Source of the DNA: Lachnospiraceae bacterium
GTDB lineage: Bacteria; Bacillota; Clostridia; Lachnospirales; Lachnospiraceae
DNA: 55,370 bases
Reading direction: 5' to 3'
NCBI GenBank assembly: GCA_009774175.1
Contig: VSNG01000026.1
Span: forward strand, 1-55,370
Shown: positions 40,798 to 50,222 of the stretch, in pieces
Layout of the letters: every line of letters begins with the position of its first letter
Position numbering within the stretch: the stretch's first letter is position 1
Notes under the pieces: model-generated
Databases searched by the model: none
The model's input: only the letters and a program-made list of their open reading frames with translations
What the model was told of the DNA's origin: nothing
Program-made: the position numbers and the translations under genes

Positions 40798-40866
40798 GGT
40801 TTAAACGATTTAAGCGCTACGCGCTAAAATCAAAACCCGAGCCTGCCACAGGCAGTCTCGAAATGT
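40798..40866 (+). repeat. Intergenic repeat, copy B (rplJ-rplL gap)
   Basis: CGCTACGCGCTAAAA, AAACCCGAGCCTG and GGCAGTCTCGAAA match copy A at 34938-35006 in order and spacing. Confidence 0.55.
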
Positions 40867-40902
40867 AATCTAAACATTGAAAAAATATGGAGGAAAACAA
40901 TC

Positions 40903-41283
40903 ATGGCAAAGTTATCTACTCAGGAACTGATCGACGCGATCAAAGAGTTGACAGTATTGGAATTAAATGATCTGGTAAAGGCTTGCGAGGAGGAGTTCGG
41001 CGTATCCGCAGCAGCAGGCGTAGTTGTTGCAGCAGCAGGCGGTGACGCTGGCGCGGCAGCAGGCGAGGAGAAGACAGAGTTCGACGTTGAGCTGACAGAG
41101 GTTGGCCCCAACAAGGTTAAGGTAATCAAGGTGGTTCGTGAGGCTACCGGCCTTGGCCTGAAGGAGGCAAAGGATCTCGTTGATTCCGCTCCGAAGGTAC
41201 TTAAGGAGGCTGCTTCCAAGGAGGAGGCTGACGATATCAAGGCTAAGCTTGAGGCAGAGGGCGCAAAGGTTACTCTTAAGTAA
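40903..41283 (+). CDS. rplL: 50S ribosomal protein L7/L12
   Basis: 126 residues, normal size. N-terminal dimerisation domain (LSTQELIDAIKELTVLELNDLVKACEE), Ala-rich hinge, and C-terminal factor-binding domain (KVKVIKVVREATGLGLKEAKDLVD). ATGGAGGAAAACAATC precedes the ATG. A strong terminator follows, so rpoB has a separate promoter. Confidence 0.98.
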   Translation: MAKLSTQELIDAIKELTVLELNDLVKACEEEFGVSAAAGVVVAAAGGDAGAAAGEEKTEFDVELTEVGPNKVKVIKVVREATGLGLKEAKDLVDSAPKVLKEAASKEEADDIKAKLEAEGAKVTLK

Positions 41284-41303
41284 TTGCCCGGCATATTTGA
41301 GAA

Positions 41304-41353
41304 AAGACCGTTCACATGCTTATGACAGGCATGTGGACGGTCTTGCATTTTTT
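41304..41353 (+). terminator. Terminator after rplL
   Basis: AAGACCGTTCACATGC (41304-41319) pairs with GCATGTGGACGGTCTT (41329-41344), with one T-G pair, followed by a T-run at 41348-41353. Confidence 0.88.
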
Positions 41354-41396
41354 CATGCGCATCGTGAGCAAGTTTTCATGCGCAATCGGTAAGTTT
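41350..41396 (+). repeat. Short tandem repeat before rpoB
   Basis: TTTTCATGCGCATCG and TTTTCATGCGCAATCG occur 24 bases apart (about 41350-41364 and 41374-41389), followed in each case by a short G/A-rich stretch ending in AAG. Confidence 0.45.
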
Positions 41397-41459
41397 GTCT
41401 GCGCCGTGCCGTTCGGGAAACCTAAGATTTTGCATGGCCCAAATTTTTGTAAAAACTTA

Positions 41460-41503
41460 TTGACTCTCTATAGTGACTTGTAGTAGAATGTATAGTGCAC
41501 TAT
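41460..41503 (+). promoter_or_regulatory. rpoB-rpoC promoter with a palindrome over the start site
   Basis: TTGACT (41460-41465), 18 bp, TAGAAT (41484-41489). The perfect palindrome ATAGTGCACTAT (41492-41503) covers the expected +1. No gene lies between rplL and rpoB (297 bp). Confidence 0.7.
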
Positions 41504-41580
41504 TGTGGTGTGCTATGCTTTTTTGATGTGTAAAATCCGAATAAGCATGGATCAATCATAAAGAACGGGGTGAAGTGTCA

Positions 41581-44500
41581 ATGGAAAAAAACAGGATCCG
41601 TAAGACTGCAGCCGGCAGAAATACGCGTATGACCTATGCACGACAGAAAGAGGTTCTGGAAATGCCGAACCTGATTGAAGTTCAGAAGAACTCCTATCAG
41701 TGGTTCCTGAGTGAAGGCTTGAAGGAAGTATTTGACGATATTTCTCCGATTTCAGATTACAGTGGACATCTGAGTCTGGAATTTGTTGACTTCGAGCTTT
41801 GCGAAGACGATGTCAAGTATTCTATTGAAAAATGTAAGGAGAGAGACGCCACTTACGCAGCCCCTCTCAAGGTTAAGGTCCGTCTGATCAATAAGGAGAA
41901 GGACGAGATCACCGAGCATGAGATCTTTATGGGCGATCTGCCTTTAATGACCCAGACAGGCACGTTTGTGATCAATGGCGCAGAGCGTGTCATTGTCAGC
42001 CAGCTTGTGCGCTCCCCCGGTATTTACTACGGAATCGGACATGATAAGATTGGTAAGCGGCTTTTTTCAGCGACGGTAATCCCGAACCGCGGCGCATGGC
42101 TTGAGTACGAGACAGATTCCAACGACGTTTTCTATGTGCGTGTGGACAGAACCAGAAAGGTTCCCATCACTGTGCTGATTCGCGCGCTGGGCGTGGGCAC
42201 AAACGATGAAATAAGAGAGCTTTTTGGCGATGAGCCGAAGATCGAGGCAAGCTTTGCAAAGGACGCTTCTGAGAACTATCAGGAGGGTCTGCTTGAGCTG
42301 TATAAAAAGATCCGTCCGGGCGAGCCTCTGAGCGTGGAAAGCGCGGAGAGCCTGATTATGGCCATGTTTTTTGACCCCCGCAGATATGATCTTGCGAAAG
42401 TCGGCAGATATAAATTTAACAAGAAACTGATGTTCAGAAACAGAATCAGACATCACATCCTTGCAGAGGACGTGGTGGATACCCAGACCGGAGAGCTTCT
42501 GGCGAAGGCCGGCGATAAGGTGACGGCCCAGATGGCGGACGCGATTCAGAATGCCGCGGTTCCGGCTGTGTGGATTCAGACAGAGGAGAGAAACGTAAAG
42601 GTTCTCTCGAATATGATGGTGGACATCACTAATTTCGTAGACTGCAACCCCAAAGAGCTGGGTGTGACGGAGTTGGTTTATTATCCCGTGTTACAGCAGA
42701 TTTTGGACGAGTACAGCGGCGATCCCGGACAGCTGGCCGAGGCGATCCGCAAGAATGTACATGAGCTGATTCCAAAGCATATTACGAAGGAAGATATCCT
42801 TGCTTCCATTAACTATAACATTCATTTGGAGTACGGTATCGGAAACGACGACGATATCGACCATTTGGGCAACAGACGTATCCGTGCGGTGGGCGAGCTT
42901 TTGCAGAACCAGTACCGTATCGGTCTTTCCCGTCTGGAAAGAGTGGTTCGCGAGAGAATGACGACTCATGACGCGGAGGAGATATCTCCGCAGGTACTGA
43001 TCAATATCAAACCGGTGCAGGCTGCGGTAAAGGAATTTTTCGGTTCTTCCCAGCTGTCGCAGTTTATGGATCAGAACAACCCGCTTGGCGAACTGACACA
43101 TAAGAGACGTCTCTCGGCTCTTGGCCCCGGCGGTCTTTCCAGAGACCGTGCCGGATTCGAGGTGCGTGACGTACACTATACCCACTACGGCAGAATGTGC
43201 CCCATTGAGACGCCTGAGGGACCGAACATCGGTCTGATCAACTCGCTGGCTTCCTATGCGCGGATTAACGAGTATGGATTTGTGGAGGCGCCTTACCGTA
43301 AGATCGACAAGAGCGATCCGCAGAACCCGCGCGTTACGGACGAGACTGTCTATATGACGGCGGATGAGGAAGATAATTATCATGTGGCGCAGGCTTCGGC
43401 GCCCCTTGACGAAAACGGCTATTTTAAGAGAAACAGTATTTCCGGCCGTTATAAGACAGAAACCCAGGAATATCCCAAGAGCATGTTCGATTATATGGAT
43501 GTGTCTCCGAAGATGGTATTCTCAGTGGCTACGGCGCTTATTCCGTTTTTGCAGAATGACGATGCGAACCGCGCGCTGATGGGTTCCAACATGCAAAGAC
43601 AGGCTGTGCCGCTCCTGTTTACGGAGACTCCCGTAGTGGGAACCGGTATGGAGCCCAAGGCGGCTGTGGACTCCGGCGTCTGCGTGGTGGCGAGAAAGTC
43701 CGGCGTAGTTGATTACGTTTCGGCCGATCTGATTAAAATGACCTGCGACGACGGGGAAAAGGACGAATATCGTCTGATGAAGTTTTCCCGCAGTAACCAG
43801 TCCAACTGCTATAACCAGAAGCCCATTGTGCAGAAGGGTATGCATGTGGAAGCGGGCGACGTAATTGCAGACGGGCCTTCCACGGACGGCGGCGAGCTGG
43901 CGCTTGGTAAAAACCCGCTGATCGGGTTTATGACCTGGGAAGGATATAACTATGAGGACGCCGTTCTGCTCAGTGAGAGGCTGGTGCAGGAGGATGTATA
44001 TACTTCCGTTCATATGGAGGAATACGAGGCTGAGGCGCGTGATACCAAGCTTGGACCCGAAGAAATTACAAGGGATGTGCCCGGCGTGGGCGACGATGCC
44101 CTTAAGGATCTGGATGACAGAGGCATTATCCGTATCGGTGCAGAGGTGCGCGCCGGCGATATTCTGGTAGGCAAGGTGACGCCCAAGGGCGAGACGGAGC
44201 TTACGGCTGAGGAGAGACTGCTGCGTGCGATCTTTGGCGAGAAGGCCAGAGAGGTGCGTGACACTTCCCTGAAAGTGCCTCACGGTGAGTATGGTATTGT
44301 TGTGGACGCCAAGGTGTTCACCAGAGAGAACGGCGACGAGCTGTCTCCCGGCGTGAATCAGGCGGTACGCATTTACATTGCACAGAAGAGAAAGATTTCC
44401 GTTGGTGATAAGATGGCAGGCCGTCACGGTAACAAGGGCGTGGTTTCCCGCGTGCTGCCGGTGGAGGATATGCCTTATCTGCCAAACGGACGTCCTCTTG

Positions 44501-45426
44501 ACATTGTACTGAATCCTCTGGGTGTGCCTTCCCGTATGAATATCGGGCAGGTGCTGGAGATCCATCTGTCGCTGGCGGCGAAGGCTCTTGGCTTTAACGT
44601 GGCTACGCCGGTGTTCGACGGCGCGAAAGAGGATGATATCATGGATACTCTGGATTTGGCCAACGACTATGTCAATCTGGAGTGGGAGGAGTTTGAGAAG
44701 AAGCACAGGGATGAGCTTTTGCCTGAGGTTATGGAATACCTGTCTGAGAATCGGGAGCACAGAAAGCTTTGGAAGGGCGTGCCAATTTCCAGGGACGGTA
44801 AGGTAAGACTCAGAGACGGCCGGACAGGCGAATATTTCGATTCGCCGGTAACAATCGGTCATATGCATTACCTGAAACTGCATCATCTGGTGGACGATAA
44901 GATCCATGCGCGTTCCACGGGTCCTTACTCACTGGTAACGCAGCAGCCGCTGGGCGGTAAGGCACAGTTCGGTGGACAGCGTTTCGGCGAGATGGAAGTT
45001 TGGGCGCTGGAGGCTTACGGCGCGGCTTATACGCTGCAGGAGATTCTGACCGTGAAGTCCGACGATGTGGTGGGACGTGTAAAGACATACGAGGCTATTA
45101 TCAAGGGTGATAACATTCCCGAGCCCGGTGTGCCGGAATCCTTTAAGGTGCTTTTAAAAGAGCTGCAGTCTCTCGGACTGGACGTCAGAGTGCTTCGCGA
45201 TGACCAGACGGAGGTGGAAATCATGGAAACCATTGATTATGGTGAAAATGATTACCGCTATGAGATTGAAGGCGATTCTCGCGGTTACGACTATGAAAGA
45301 GAATCCTTTGGCTCCATGGGCTATCAGCGTCAGGAATTTGATGAGGACAGCGGACAGCTTGTGAGCAGCGAGGAGGAAGAGCTGGAAGACGTGACGGAAG
45401 CGGACGAAGCATTTGAGGAAGTATAA
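41581..45426 (+). CDS. rpoB: RNA polymerase subunit beta
   Basis: 1281 residues from ATG 41581, seven bases after GGGGTGA (a GTG at 41575 is too close to the ribosome site). All main regions are present, including the rifampicin pocket FGSSQLSQFMDQNNPLGEL and HKRRLSALGPGGL with wild-type residues, and the C-terminal clamp KAQFGGQRFGEMEVWALEAY. After the normal end the protein has an acidic tail of ~50 residues (SSEEEELEDVTEADEAFEEV). It is cotranscribed with rpoC 36 bp later. Confidence 0.99.
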   Translation: MEKNRIRKTAAGRNTRMTYARQKEVLEMPNLIEVQKNSYQWFLSEGLKEVFDDISPISDYSGHLSLEFVDFELCEDDVKYSIEKCKERDATYAAPLKVKVRLINKEKDEITEHEIFMGDLPLMTQTGTFVINGAERVIVSQLVRSPGIYYGIGHDKIGKRLFSATVIPNRGAWLEYETDSNDVFYVRVDRTRKVPITVLIRALGVGTNDEIRELFGDEPKIEASFAKDASENYQEGLLELYKKIRPGEPLSVESAESLIMAMFFDPRRYDLAKVGRYKFNKKLMFRNRIRHHILAEDVVDTQTGELLAKAGDKVTAQMADAIQNAAVPAVWIQTEERNVKVLSNMMVDITNFVDCNPKELGVTELVYYPVLQQILDEYSGDPGQLAEAIRKNVHELIPKHITKEDILASINYNIHLEYGIGNDDDIDHLGNRRIRAVGELLQNQYRIGLSRLERVVRERMTTHDAEEISPQVLINIKPVQAAVKEFFGSSQLSQFMDQNNPLGELTHKRRLSALGPGGLSRDRAGFEVRDVHYTHYGRMCPIETPEGPNIGLINSLASYARINEYGFVEAPYRKIDKSDPQNPRVTDETVYMTADEEDNYHVAQASAPLDENGYFKRNSISGRYKTETQEYPKSMFDYMDVSPKMVFSVATALIPFLQNDDANRALMGSNMQRQAVPLLFTETPVVGTGMEPKAAVDSGVCVVARKSGVVDYVSADLIKMTCDDGEKDEYRLMKFSRSNQSNCYNQKPIVQKGMHVEAGDVIADGPSTDGGELALGKNPLIGFMTWEGYNYEDAVLLSERLVQEDVYTSVHMEEYEAEARDTKLGPEEITRDVPGVGDDALKDLDDRGIIRIGAEVRAGDILVGKVTPKGETELTAEERLLRAIFGEKAREVRDTSLKVPHGEYGIVVDAKVFTRENGDELSPGVNQAVRIYIAQKRKISVGDKMAGRHGNKGVVSRVLPVEDMPYLPNGRPLDIVLNPLGVPSRMNIGQVLEIHLSLAAKALGFNVATPVFDGAKEDDIMDTLDLANDYVNLEWEEFEKKHRDELLPEVMEYLSENREHRKLWKGVPISRDGKVRLRDGRTGEYFDSPVTIGHMHYLKLHHLVDDKIHARSTGPYSLVTQQPLGGKAQFGGQRFGEMEVWALEAYGAAYTLQEILTVKSDDVVGRVKTYEAIIKGDNIPEPGVPESFKVLLKELQSLGLDVRVLRDDQTEVEIMETIDYGENDYRYEIEGDSRGYDYERESFGSMGYQRQEFDEDSGQLVSSEEEELEDVTEADEAFEEV

Positions 45427-45462
45427 GACTCTGTAAGACGGAAAAATGGAGGTTAGTGCAGC

Positions 45463-48400
45463 ATGGCGGAAATGAAACAGGAAGCGTATCAGCCTATGAC
45501 ATTTGACGCGATCAAGATTGGCCTGGCGTCACCCGAAAAGATCAGAGAGTGGTCTAGGGGTGAAGTGACCAAGCCTGAGACGATCAATTATAGAACCCTG
45601 AAACCCGAGAAAGAGGGGCTGTTCTGCGAGAGAATTTTCGGGCCCAGCAAGGACTGGGAGTGTCACTGCGGTAAGTATAAGAAGATCAGATATAAAGGCG
45701 TTGTCTGCGACAGGTGTGGTGTCGAGGTGACGAAATCCAGCGTCCGCAGAGAGCGTATGGGACGTATTGAGCTGGCGGCGCCGGTATCCCATATCTGGTA
45801 TTTTAAAGGGATCCCCAGCCGTATGGGGCTGATTCTCGACCTCTCTCCGAGAGTGCTTGAGAAGGTGCTTTATTTTGCTTCTTATATTGTGCTTGACGGC
45901 GGCGAGACGGATCTTGAGTATAAGCAGGTGCTTTCCGAAAAGGAGTACCAGGACGCCAGAGAGACCTGGGGCAATAAATTCCGGGTAGGTATGGGCGCGG
46001 AAGCAATTAAGGAGTTGTTGCAGGCCATTGACCTGGAGGAAGAGGCGGCGGGACTTAAGGAGGGACTGAGAGAGTCTACCGGGCAGAAGCGCGCGCGTAT
46101 TATAAAAAGACTGGAAGTCGTTGAGGCATTCCGTGAGTCCGGAAACCAGCCTGAATGGATGGTTATGGATGTGATTCCGGTGATTCCGCCGGATCTTCGT
46201 CCGATGGTACAGCTGGATGGCGGTCGTTTTGCCACTTCCGACCTGAATGATTTATACAGAAGAATTATTAACAGAAATAACCGTTTGAAACGGCTTCTGG
46301 AGCTGGGCGCTCCGGATATCATTGTCCGCAATGAGAAGCGTATGCTGCAGGAGGCCGTGGACGCTCTGATTGATAACGGCAGAAGAGGCAGACCGGTAAC
46401 AGGCCCCGGCAACAGGGCGTTAAAGTCCCTTTCCGATATGCTTAAGGGTAAGTCCGGTCGTTTCCGTCAGAACCTGCTTGGTAAGCGTGTGGATTATTCC
46501 GGTCGTTCCGTTATCGTGGTTGGCCCCGAGCTGAAAATTTACCAGTGCGGTCTGCCCAAGGAGATGGCGATTGAGCTGTTTAAGCCCTTTGTGATGAAGG
46601 AGCTGGTGTTCCGCGGCATTTCCCAGAATATCAAGGCGGCGAAGAAGCTGGTTGAGAGACTTGACACCCAGGTGTGGGATGTGCTGGAAGAGGTTATCAA
46701 GGAGCATCCGGTGATGCTAAACCGTGCACCTACTTTGCACAGACTTGGTATTCAGGCGTTTGAGCCCATTCTGGTTGAAGGTAAGGCGATCAAGCTGCAT
46801 CCTCTTGTATGTACGGCATTTAACGCCGACTTTGACGGCGACCAGATGGCTGTGCACCTTCCGCTTTCTGTGGAGGCACAGGCGGAGTGCAGATTCCTCC
46901 TGCTTTCTCCGAATAACCTGTTGAAGCCTTCCGACGGCGGTCCTGTGGCGGTTCCCTCCCAGGATATGGTGCTTGGTATTTATTATCTGACGCAGGAAAG
47001 ACCCGGCGCGGCAGGCGAAGGGAAGTTTTTCAAGAATGTAAACGAGGCGATTCTTGCCTACGAAAATAAAGTGTGCACGCTGCATTCCCGTATTTCGGTA
47101 AGAGTGAGCAAAAAGAATGCGGATGGCGAGATTGTGACAGGAAATGTGGAATCCACGCTGGGGCGGTTCCTCTTTAACGAGATCCTGCCGCAGGATCTGG
47201 GATATGTGGACAGAAGCGAATCAGAGAATTTCCTGAAGCTGGAAGTGGATTTCCATGTAGGCAAAAAGCAGTTAAAGCAGATCCTTGAGAAGGTTATCAA
47301 TATTCATGGCGCTGTGCGCACGGCGGAGGTGCTCGACCTGATCAAGGCCACCGGCTACAAGTACTCAACGCAGGCAGCCATGACCGTTTCCATTTCGGAT
47401 ATGACGGTGCCGGCGAAGAAAGAGGAAATGCTGGAGGAGGCGCAGGCCACGGTAGACAAAATCTCCATGAACTTCCGAAGAGGACTGATTACGGAGGAGG
47501 AGAGATACCGCGCGGTTGTGGAGACTTGGAACGACACGGATAAGGAGCTTACGGAAGTGCTGCTTTCCGGTCTGGATAAATACAATAATATTTATATGAT
47601 GGCGGATTCCGGCGCCCGTGGTTCCAACCAGCAGATCAAACAGCTGGCGGGTATGCGCGGTCTGATGGCGGATACCACAGGCCGTACCATCGAGCTGCCT
47701 ATCAAATCCAATTTCCGTGAAGGTCTGGACGTACTGGAGTATTTCATGTCGGCGCACGGCGCGCGTAAGGGGTTGTCTGATACCGCTTTGCGTACGGCCG
47801 ATTCCGGTTATCTGACAAGACGTATGGTCGACGTGTCGCAGGAGCTTATCATCCGCGAGGCGGACTGCTGTGAGGGCAGAGATGAGATATCCGGCATGGT
47901 GGTCAAGGCGTTTATGGACGGCAAGGAGACCATCGAGGGACTGAAGGACAGAATTACGGGGCGTTTTTCCTGTGAGGATATCAGGGACAAAGACGGTAAT
48001 ATGATCGTGAAGAGAAATCACATGATTACCCCTGCCCGTGCGGAAAAGATATTGTCCGTGGGCGTAAATGGAAAGGGCGATCCTGTGGAGGAGGTTAAGA
48101 TCCGTACGATTTTGACCTGCCGTTCTCATGTGGGCATCTGTGCAAAGTGTTACGGCGCCAATATGGCTACCGGCGAGGCGGTTCAGGTCGGTGAGGCTGT
48201 CGGTATTATCGCGGCACAGTCTATCGGCGAGCCCGGTACACAGCTTACCATGCGTACCTTCCATACCGGCGGCGTGGCGGGCGACGATATTACCCAGGGT
48301 CTTCCACGTGTAGAGGAGCTTTTTGAAGCACGTAAGCCGAAGGGCCTTGCCATTATTGCAGAGTTTGGCGGTGTGGCTGCCATTAAGGATACAAAGAAGA

Positions 48401-49197
48401 AGAGAGAGATTATTATTACCAATGACGAGACGGGCGAGTCCAAAACTTATCTGATTCCTTACGGTTCCAGAATCAAGGTATTGGACGGCGCGGTACTGGA
48501 GGCCGGCGATGAGCTGACCGAGGGTAGTGTGAATCCGCATGATCTGTTGAAGATCAAGGGCATTCGTGCCGTACAGGATTATATGCTGCGCGAGGTACAG
48601 AGAGTGTACCGTCTTCAGGGTGTGGATATCTCCGACAAGCATATTGAGGTGATCGTGCGGCAGATGTTAAAGAAAGTCCGCATTGAGAACAGCGGCGATA
48701 CCGATTTCCTTCCGGGTACGCTGGTGGATGTTCTTTATTACGAGGATATGAATGAAGAACTGGCCAAAGAGGGTAAGGAGCCTGCGGAAGGCAAGCAGAT
48801 TCTGCTTGGTATTACTAAGGCGGCGTTGGCGACAGATTCCTTCCTGTCTGCGGCATCCTTCCAGGAAACAACCAAGGTTCTGACGGAGGCAGCCATTAAG
48901 GGTAAGGTTGATTCCCTGATCGGTTTGAAGGAGAACGTTATTATCGGTAAGCTGATTCCCGCAGGTACGGGTATGAGACGCTACCGTGACACCAGGCTGA
49001 GCACGGATGAAAATCTGTTAAGCCGTCTGCGTATGGAAGACGAGTTCGCGTTTGACGACGGCTCCTTCGAGGACGACGAGGAGTTTGAGCTTCCCGAGGA
49101 CATGGAGGAAATCGACGGCCTTGAGGACGAAGAGGGCGAGATCGACGATCTGGATGAACTCGCGGAGGCGGAGCTTGAACCCGAGGCAGTAGAGTAA
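45463..49197 (+). CDS. rpoC: RNA polymerase subunit beta'
   Basis: 1244 residues. The N-terminal zinc site CHCGKYKKIRYKGVVCDRC, the catalytic NADFDGD, the trigger-loop region and the second zinc site CRSHVGICAKCYG are intact. As in RpoB, the C-terminus carries an acidic tail (about 47 residues: DDGSFEDDEEFELPEDMEE and onward, ending EPEAVE). AATGGAGGTTAGTGCAGC precedes the ATG. A structured intergenic element follows the stop. Confidence 0.99.
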   Translation: MAEMKQEAYQPMTFDAIKIGLASPEKIREWSRGEVTKPETINYRTLKPEKEGLFCERIFGPSKDWECHCGKYKKIRYKGVVCDRCGVEVTKSSVRRERMGRIELAAPVSHIWYFKGIPSRMGLILDLSPRVLEKVLYFASYIVLDGGETDLEYKQVLSEKEYQDARETWGNKFRVGMGAEAIKELLQAIDLEEEAAGLKEGLRESTGQKRARIIKRLEVVEAFRESGNQPEWMVMDVIPVIPPDLRPMVQLDGGRFATSDLNDLYRRIINRNNRLKRLLELGAPDIIVRNEKRMLQEAVDALIDNGRRGRPVTGPGNRALKSLSDMLKGKSGRFRQNLLGKRVDYSGRSVIVVGPELKIYQCGLPKEMAIELFKPFVMKELVFRGISQNIKAAKKLVERLDTQVWDVLEEVIKEHPVMLNRAPTLHRLGIQAFEPILVEGKAIKLHPLVCTAFNADFDGDQMAVHLPLSVEAQAECRFLLLSPNNLLKPSDGGPVAVPSQDMVLGIYYLTQERPGAAGEGKFFKNVNEAILAYENKVCTLHSRISVRVSKKNADGEIVTGNVESTLGRFLFNEILPQDLGYVDRSESENFLKLEVDFHVGKKQLKQILEKVINIHGAVRTAEVLDLIKATGYKYSTQAAMTVSISDMTVPAKKEEMLEEAQATVDKISMNFRRGLITEEERYRAVVETWNDTDKELTEVLLSGLDKYNNIYMMADSGARGSNQQIKQLAGMRGLMADTTGRTIELPIKSNFREGLDVLEYFMSAHGARKGLSDTALRTADSGYLTRRMVDVSQELIIREADCCEGRDEISGMVVKAFMDGKETIEGLKDRITGRFSCEDIRDKDGNMIVKRNHMITPARAEKILSVGVNGKGDPVEEVKIRTILTCRSHVGICAKCYGANMATGEAVQVGEAVGIIAAQSIGEPGTQLTMRTFHTGGVAGDDITQGLPRVEELFEARKPKGLAIIAEFGGVAAIKDTKKKREIIITNDETGESKTYLIPYGSRIKVLDGAVLEAGDELTEGSVNPHDLLKIKGIRAVQDYMLREVQRVYRLQGVDISDKHIEVIVRQMLKKVRIENSGDTDFLPGTLVDVLYYEDMNEELAKEGKEPAEGKQILLGITKAALATDSFLSAASFQETTKVLTEAAIKGKVDSLIGLKENVIIGKLIPAGTGMRRYRDTRLSTDENLLSRLRMEDEFAFDDGSFEDDEEFELPEDMEEIDGLEDEEGEIDDLDELAEAELEPEAVE

Positions 49198-49205
49198 TAA
49201 ATGAG

Positions 49206-49362
49206 ACAGTTCAGCCCGCGCCATTCGCAAAATCGCTCTTGCAGCGCTTATCGTTGCTTTGCAACTGTTTTTGCTCATAAAATGGCGCTCCCTCAGACCA
49301 TCATTTGCTGTTCAAATTTGTGCGAGCACAATTTGCCCCGCAAATTCGGTCTGGCTGAACTG
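49206..49362 (+). other. Structured 3' element after rpoC (copy 2 of a covarying element)
   Basis: CAGTTCAGCC (49207-49216) pairs with GGCTGAACTG (49353-49362). Inner arms are GCGCCATT (49218-49225) / AATGGCGC (49281-49288), CAGACC (49294-49299) / GGTCTG (49348-49353), and the bulged hairpin CAAATTTGTGC-GA-GCACAATTTG (49313-49335). The last hairpin and the closing stem covary with the element after glf (25717-25798). Confidence 0.6.
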
Positions 49363-49378
49363 GTGAAATAAAAAATAG

Positions 49379-49407
49379 TTGACAACGCATTCATGGGCAA
49401 GTATACT
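49379..49407 (+). promoter_or_regulatory. Promoter of the rpsL-rpsG-fusA operon
   Basis: TTGACA (49379-49384), 17 bp, TATACT (49402-49407). Confidence 0.9.
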
Positions 49408-49496
49408 ATTTTAGTGTGCACATGAGTGCGTTTTCTTTTGTGCGCGCAAAATGTTTCTACTATATAATAATGTTTTACCAACAGGAGGTGAAAAGA

Positions 49497-49916
49497 ATGC
49501 CAACATTTAACCAGTTAGTCAGAAAGGGACGTCAGACATCAGTTAAGAAATCTACGGCGCCTGCTTTGTTGAAGGGTTACAACTCCCTGCACAAGGCTGC
49601 TACCGACACGGCTTCTCCGCAGAAGAGAGGTGTCTGCACCGCTGTTAAGACAGCAACCCCTAAAAAGCCTAACTCAGCGCTCAGAAAGATTGCCAGAGTG
49701 CGTCTTTCCAACGGAATTGAGGTGACAAGCTACATCCCCGGCGAGGGTCATAACCTGCAGGAGCATAGCGTTGTCCTGATTCGTGGCGGAAGAGTCAAGG
49801 ACTTGCCCGGTACAAGATACCACATTATCAGAGGTACACTGGATACCGCGGGAGTCGCTAACAGAAAGCAGGCTCGTTCCAAGTACGGCGCTAAGAGACC
49901 TAAAGCATCGAAGTAA
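49497..49916 (+). CDS. rpsL: 30S ribosomal protein S12
   Basis: 139 residues from ATG 49497 (AGGAGGTGAAAAGA upstream). Begins MPTFNQLVRKGRQ. The decoding-centre loops TPKKPNSALRKIAR and GEGHNLQEHSVVLIRGGRVKDLPG carry the normal lysines associated with streptomycin sensitivity. The frame from 49416 is an upstream extension over the leader. Confidence 0.99.
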   Translation: MPTFNQLVRKGRQTSVKKSTAPALLKGYNSLHKAATDTASPQKRGVCTAVKTATPKKPNSALRKIARVRLSNGIEVTSYIPGEGHNLQEHSVVLIRGGRVKDLPGTRYHIIRGTLDTAGVANRKQARSKYGAKRPKASK

Positions 49917-50222
49917 AATTGCTTTGCAATTTAACTTCTGCAGGTTTAAAATGCAAACCTGCGCGCGAATGGTTTCAGGCTGAGAGGTTGTCAGTACCAC
50001 AAACAGAACTAATTTAGTGTTGGGATTCTTATCGAAATAGAAAGAAATACCGCACGAACACATTGAATTAGAGGACACATGTGAGTACCTGAGAATTATT
50101 CCCGCGAGCAACGAGTCAAGCGGATGCAAAGCAGATATTTGACGAGTATCGCGAGGGTGAAATAACCGCAGTTTGCTGCGAGGTATTTCACTTACTATTT
50201 TATGAATAAGGAGGGAAGAATC
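49917..50222 (+). other. rpsL-rpsG spacer with several hairpins
   Basis: A 306-bp gap, long for this operon. It holds AATTGC-TTT-GCAATT (49918-49932), CAGGTTT/AAACCTG (about 49940-49960) and a GC-rich stretch CCCGCGA ... TCGCGAGGG (about 50101-50157). No reading frame or clear promoter is seen. It may contain processing sites or the S7 autoregulatory target. Confidence 0.45.

Noticed and set aside
43522..44907. 461-codon antisense frame inside rpoB
   Set aside because: Shadow of a highly conserved gene; the product has no recognisable features.
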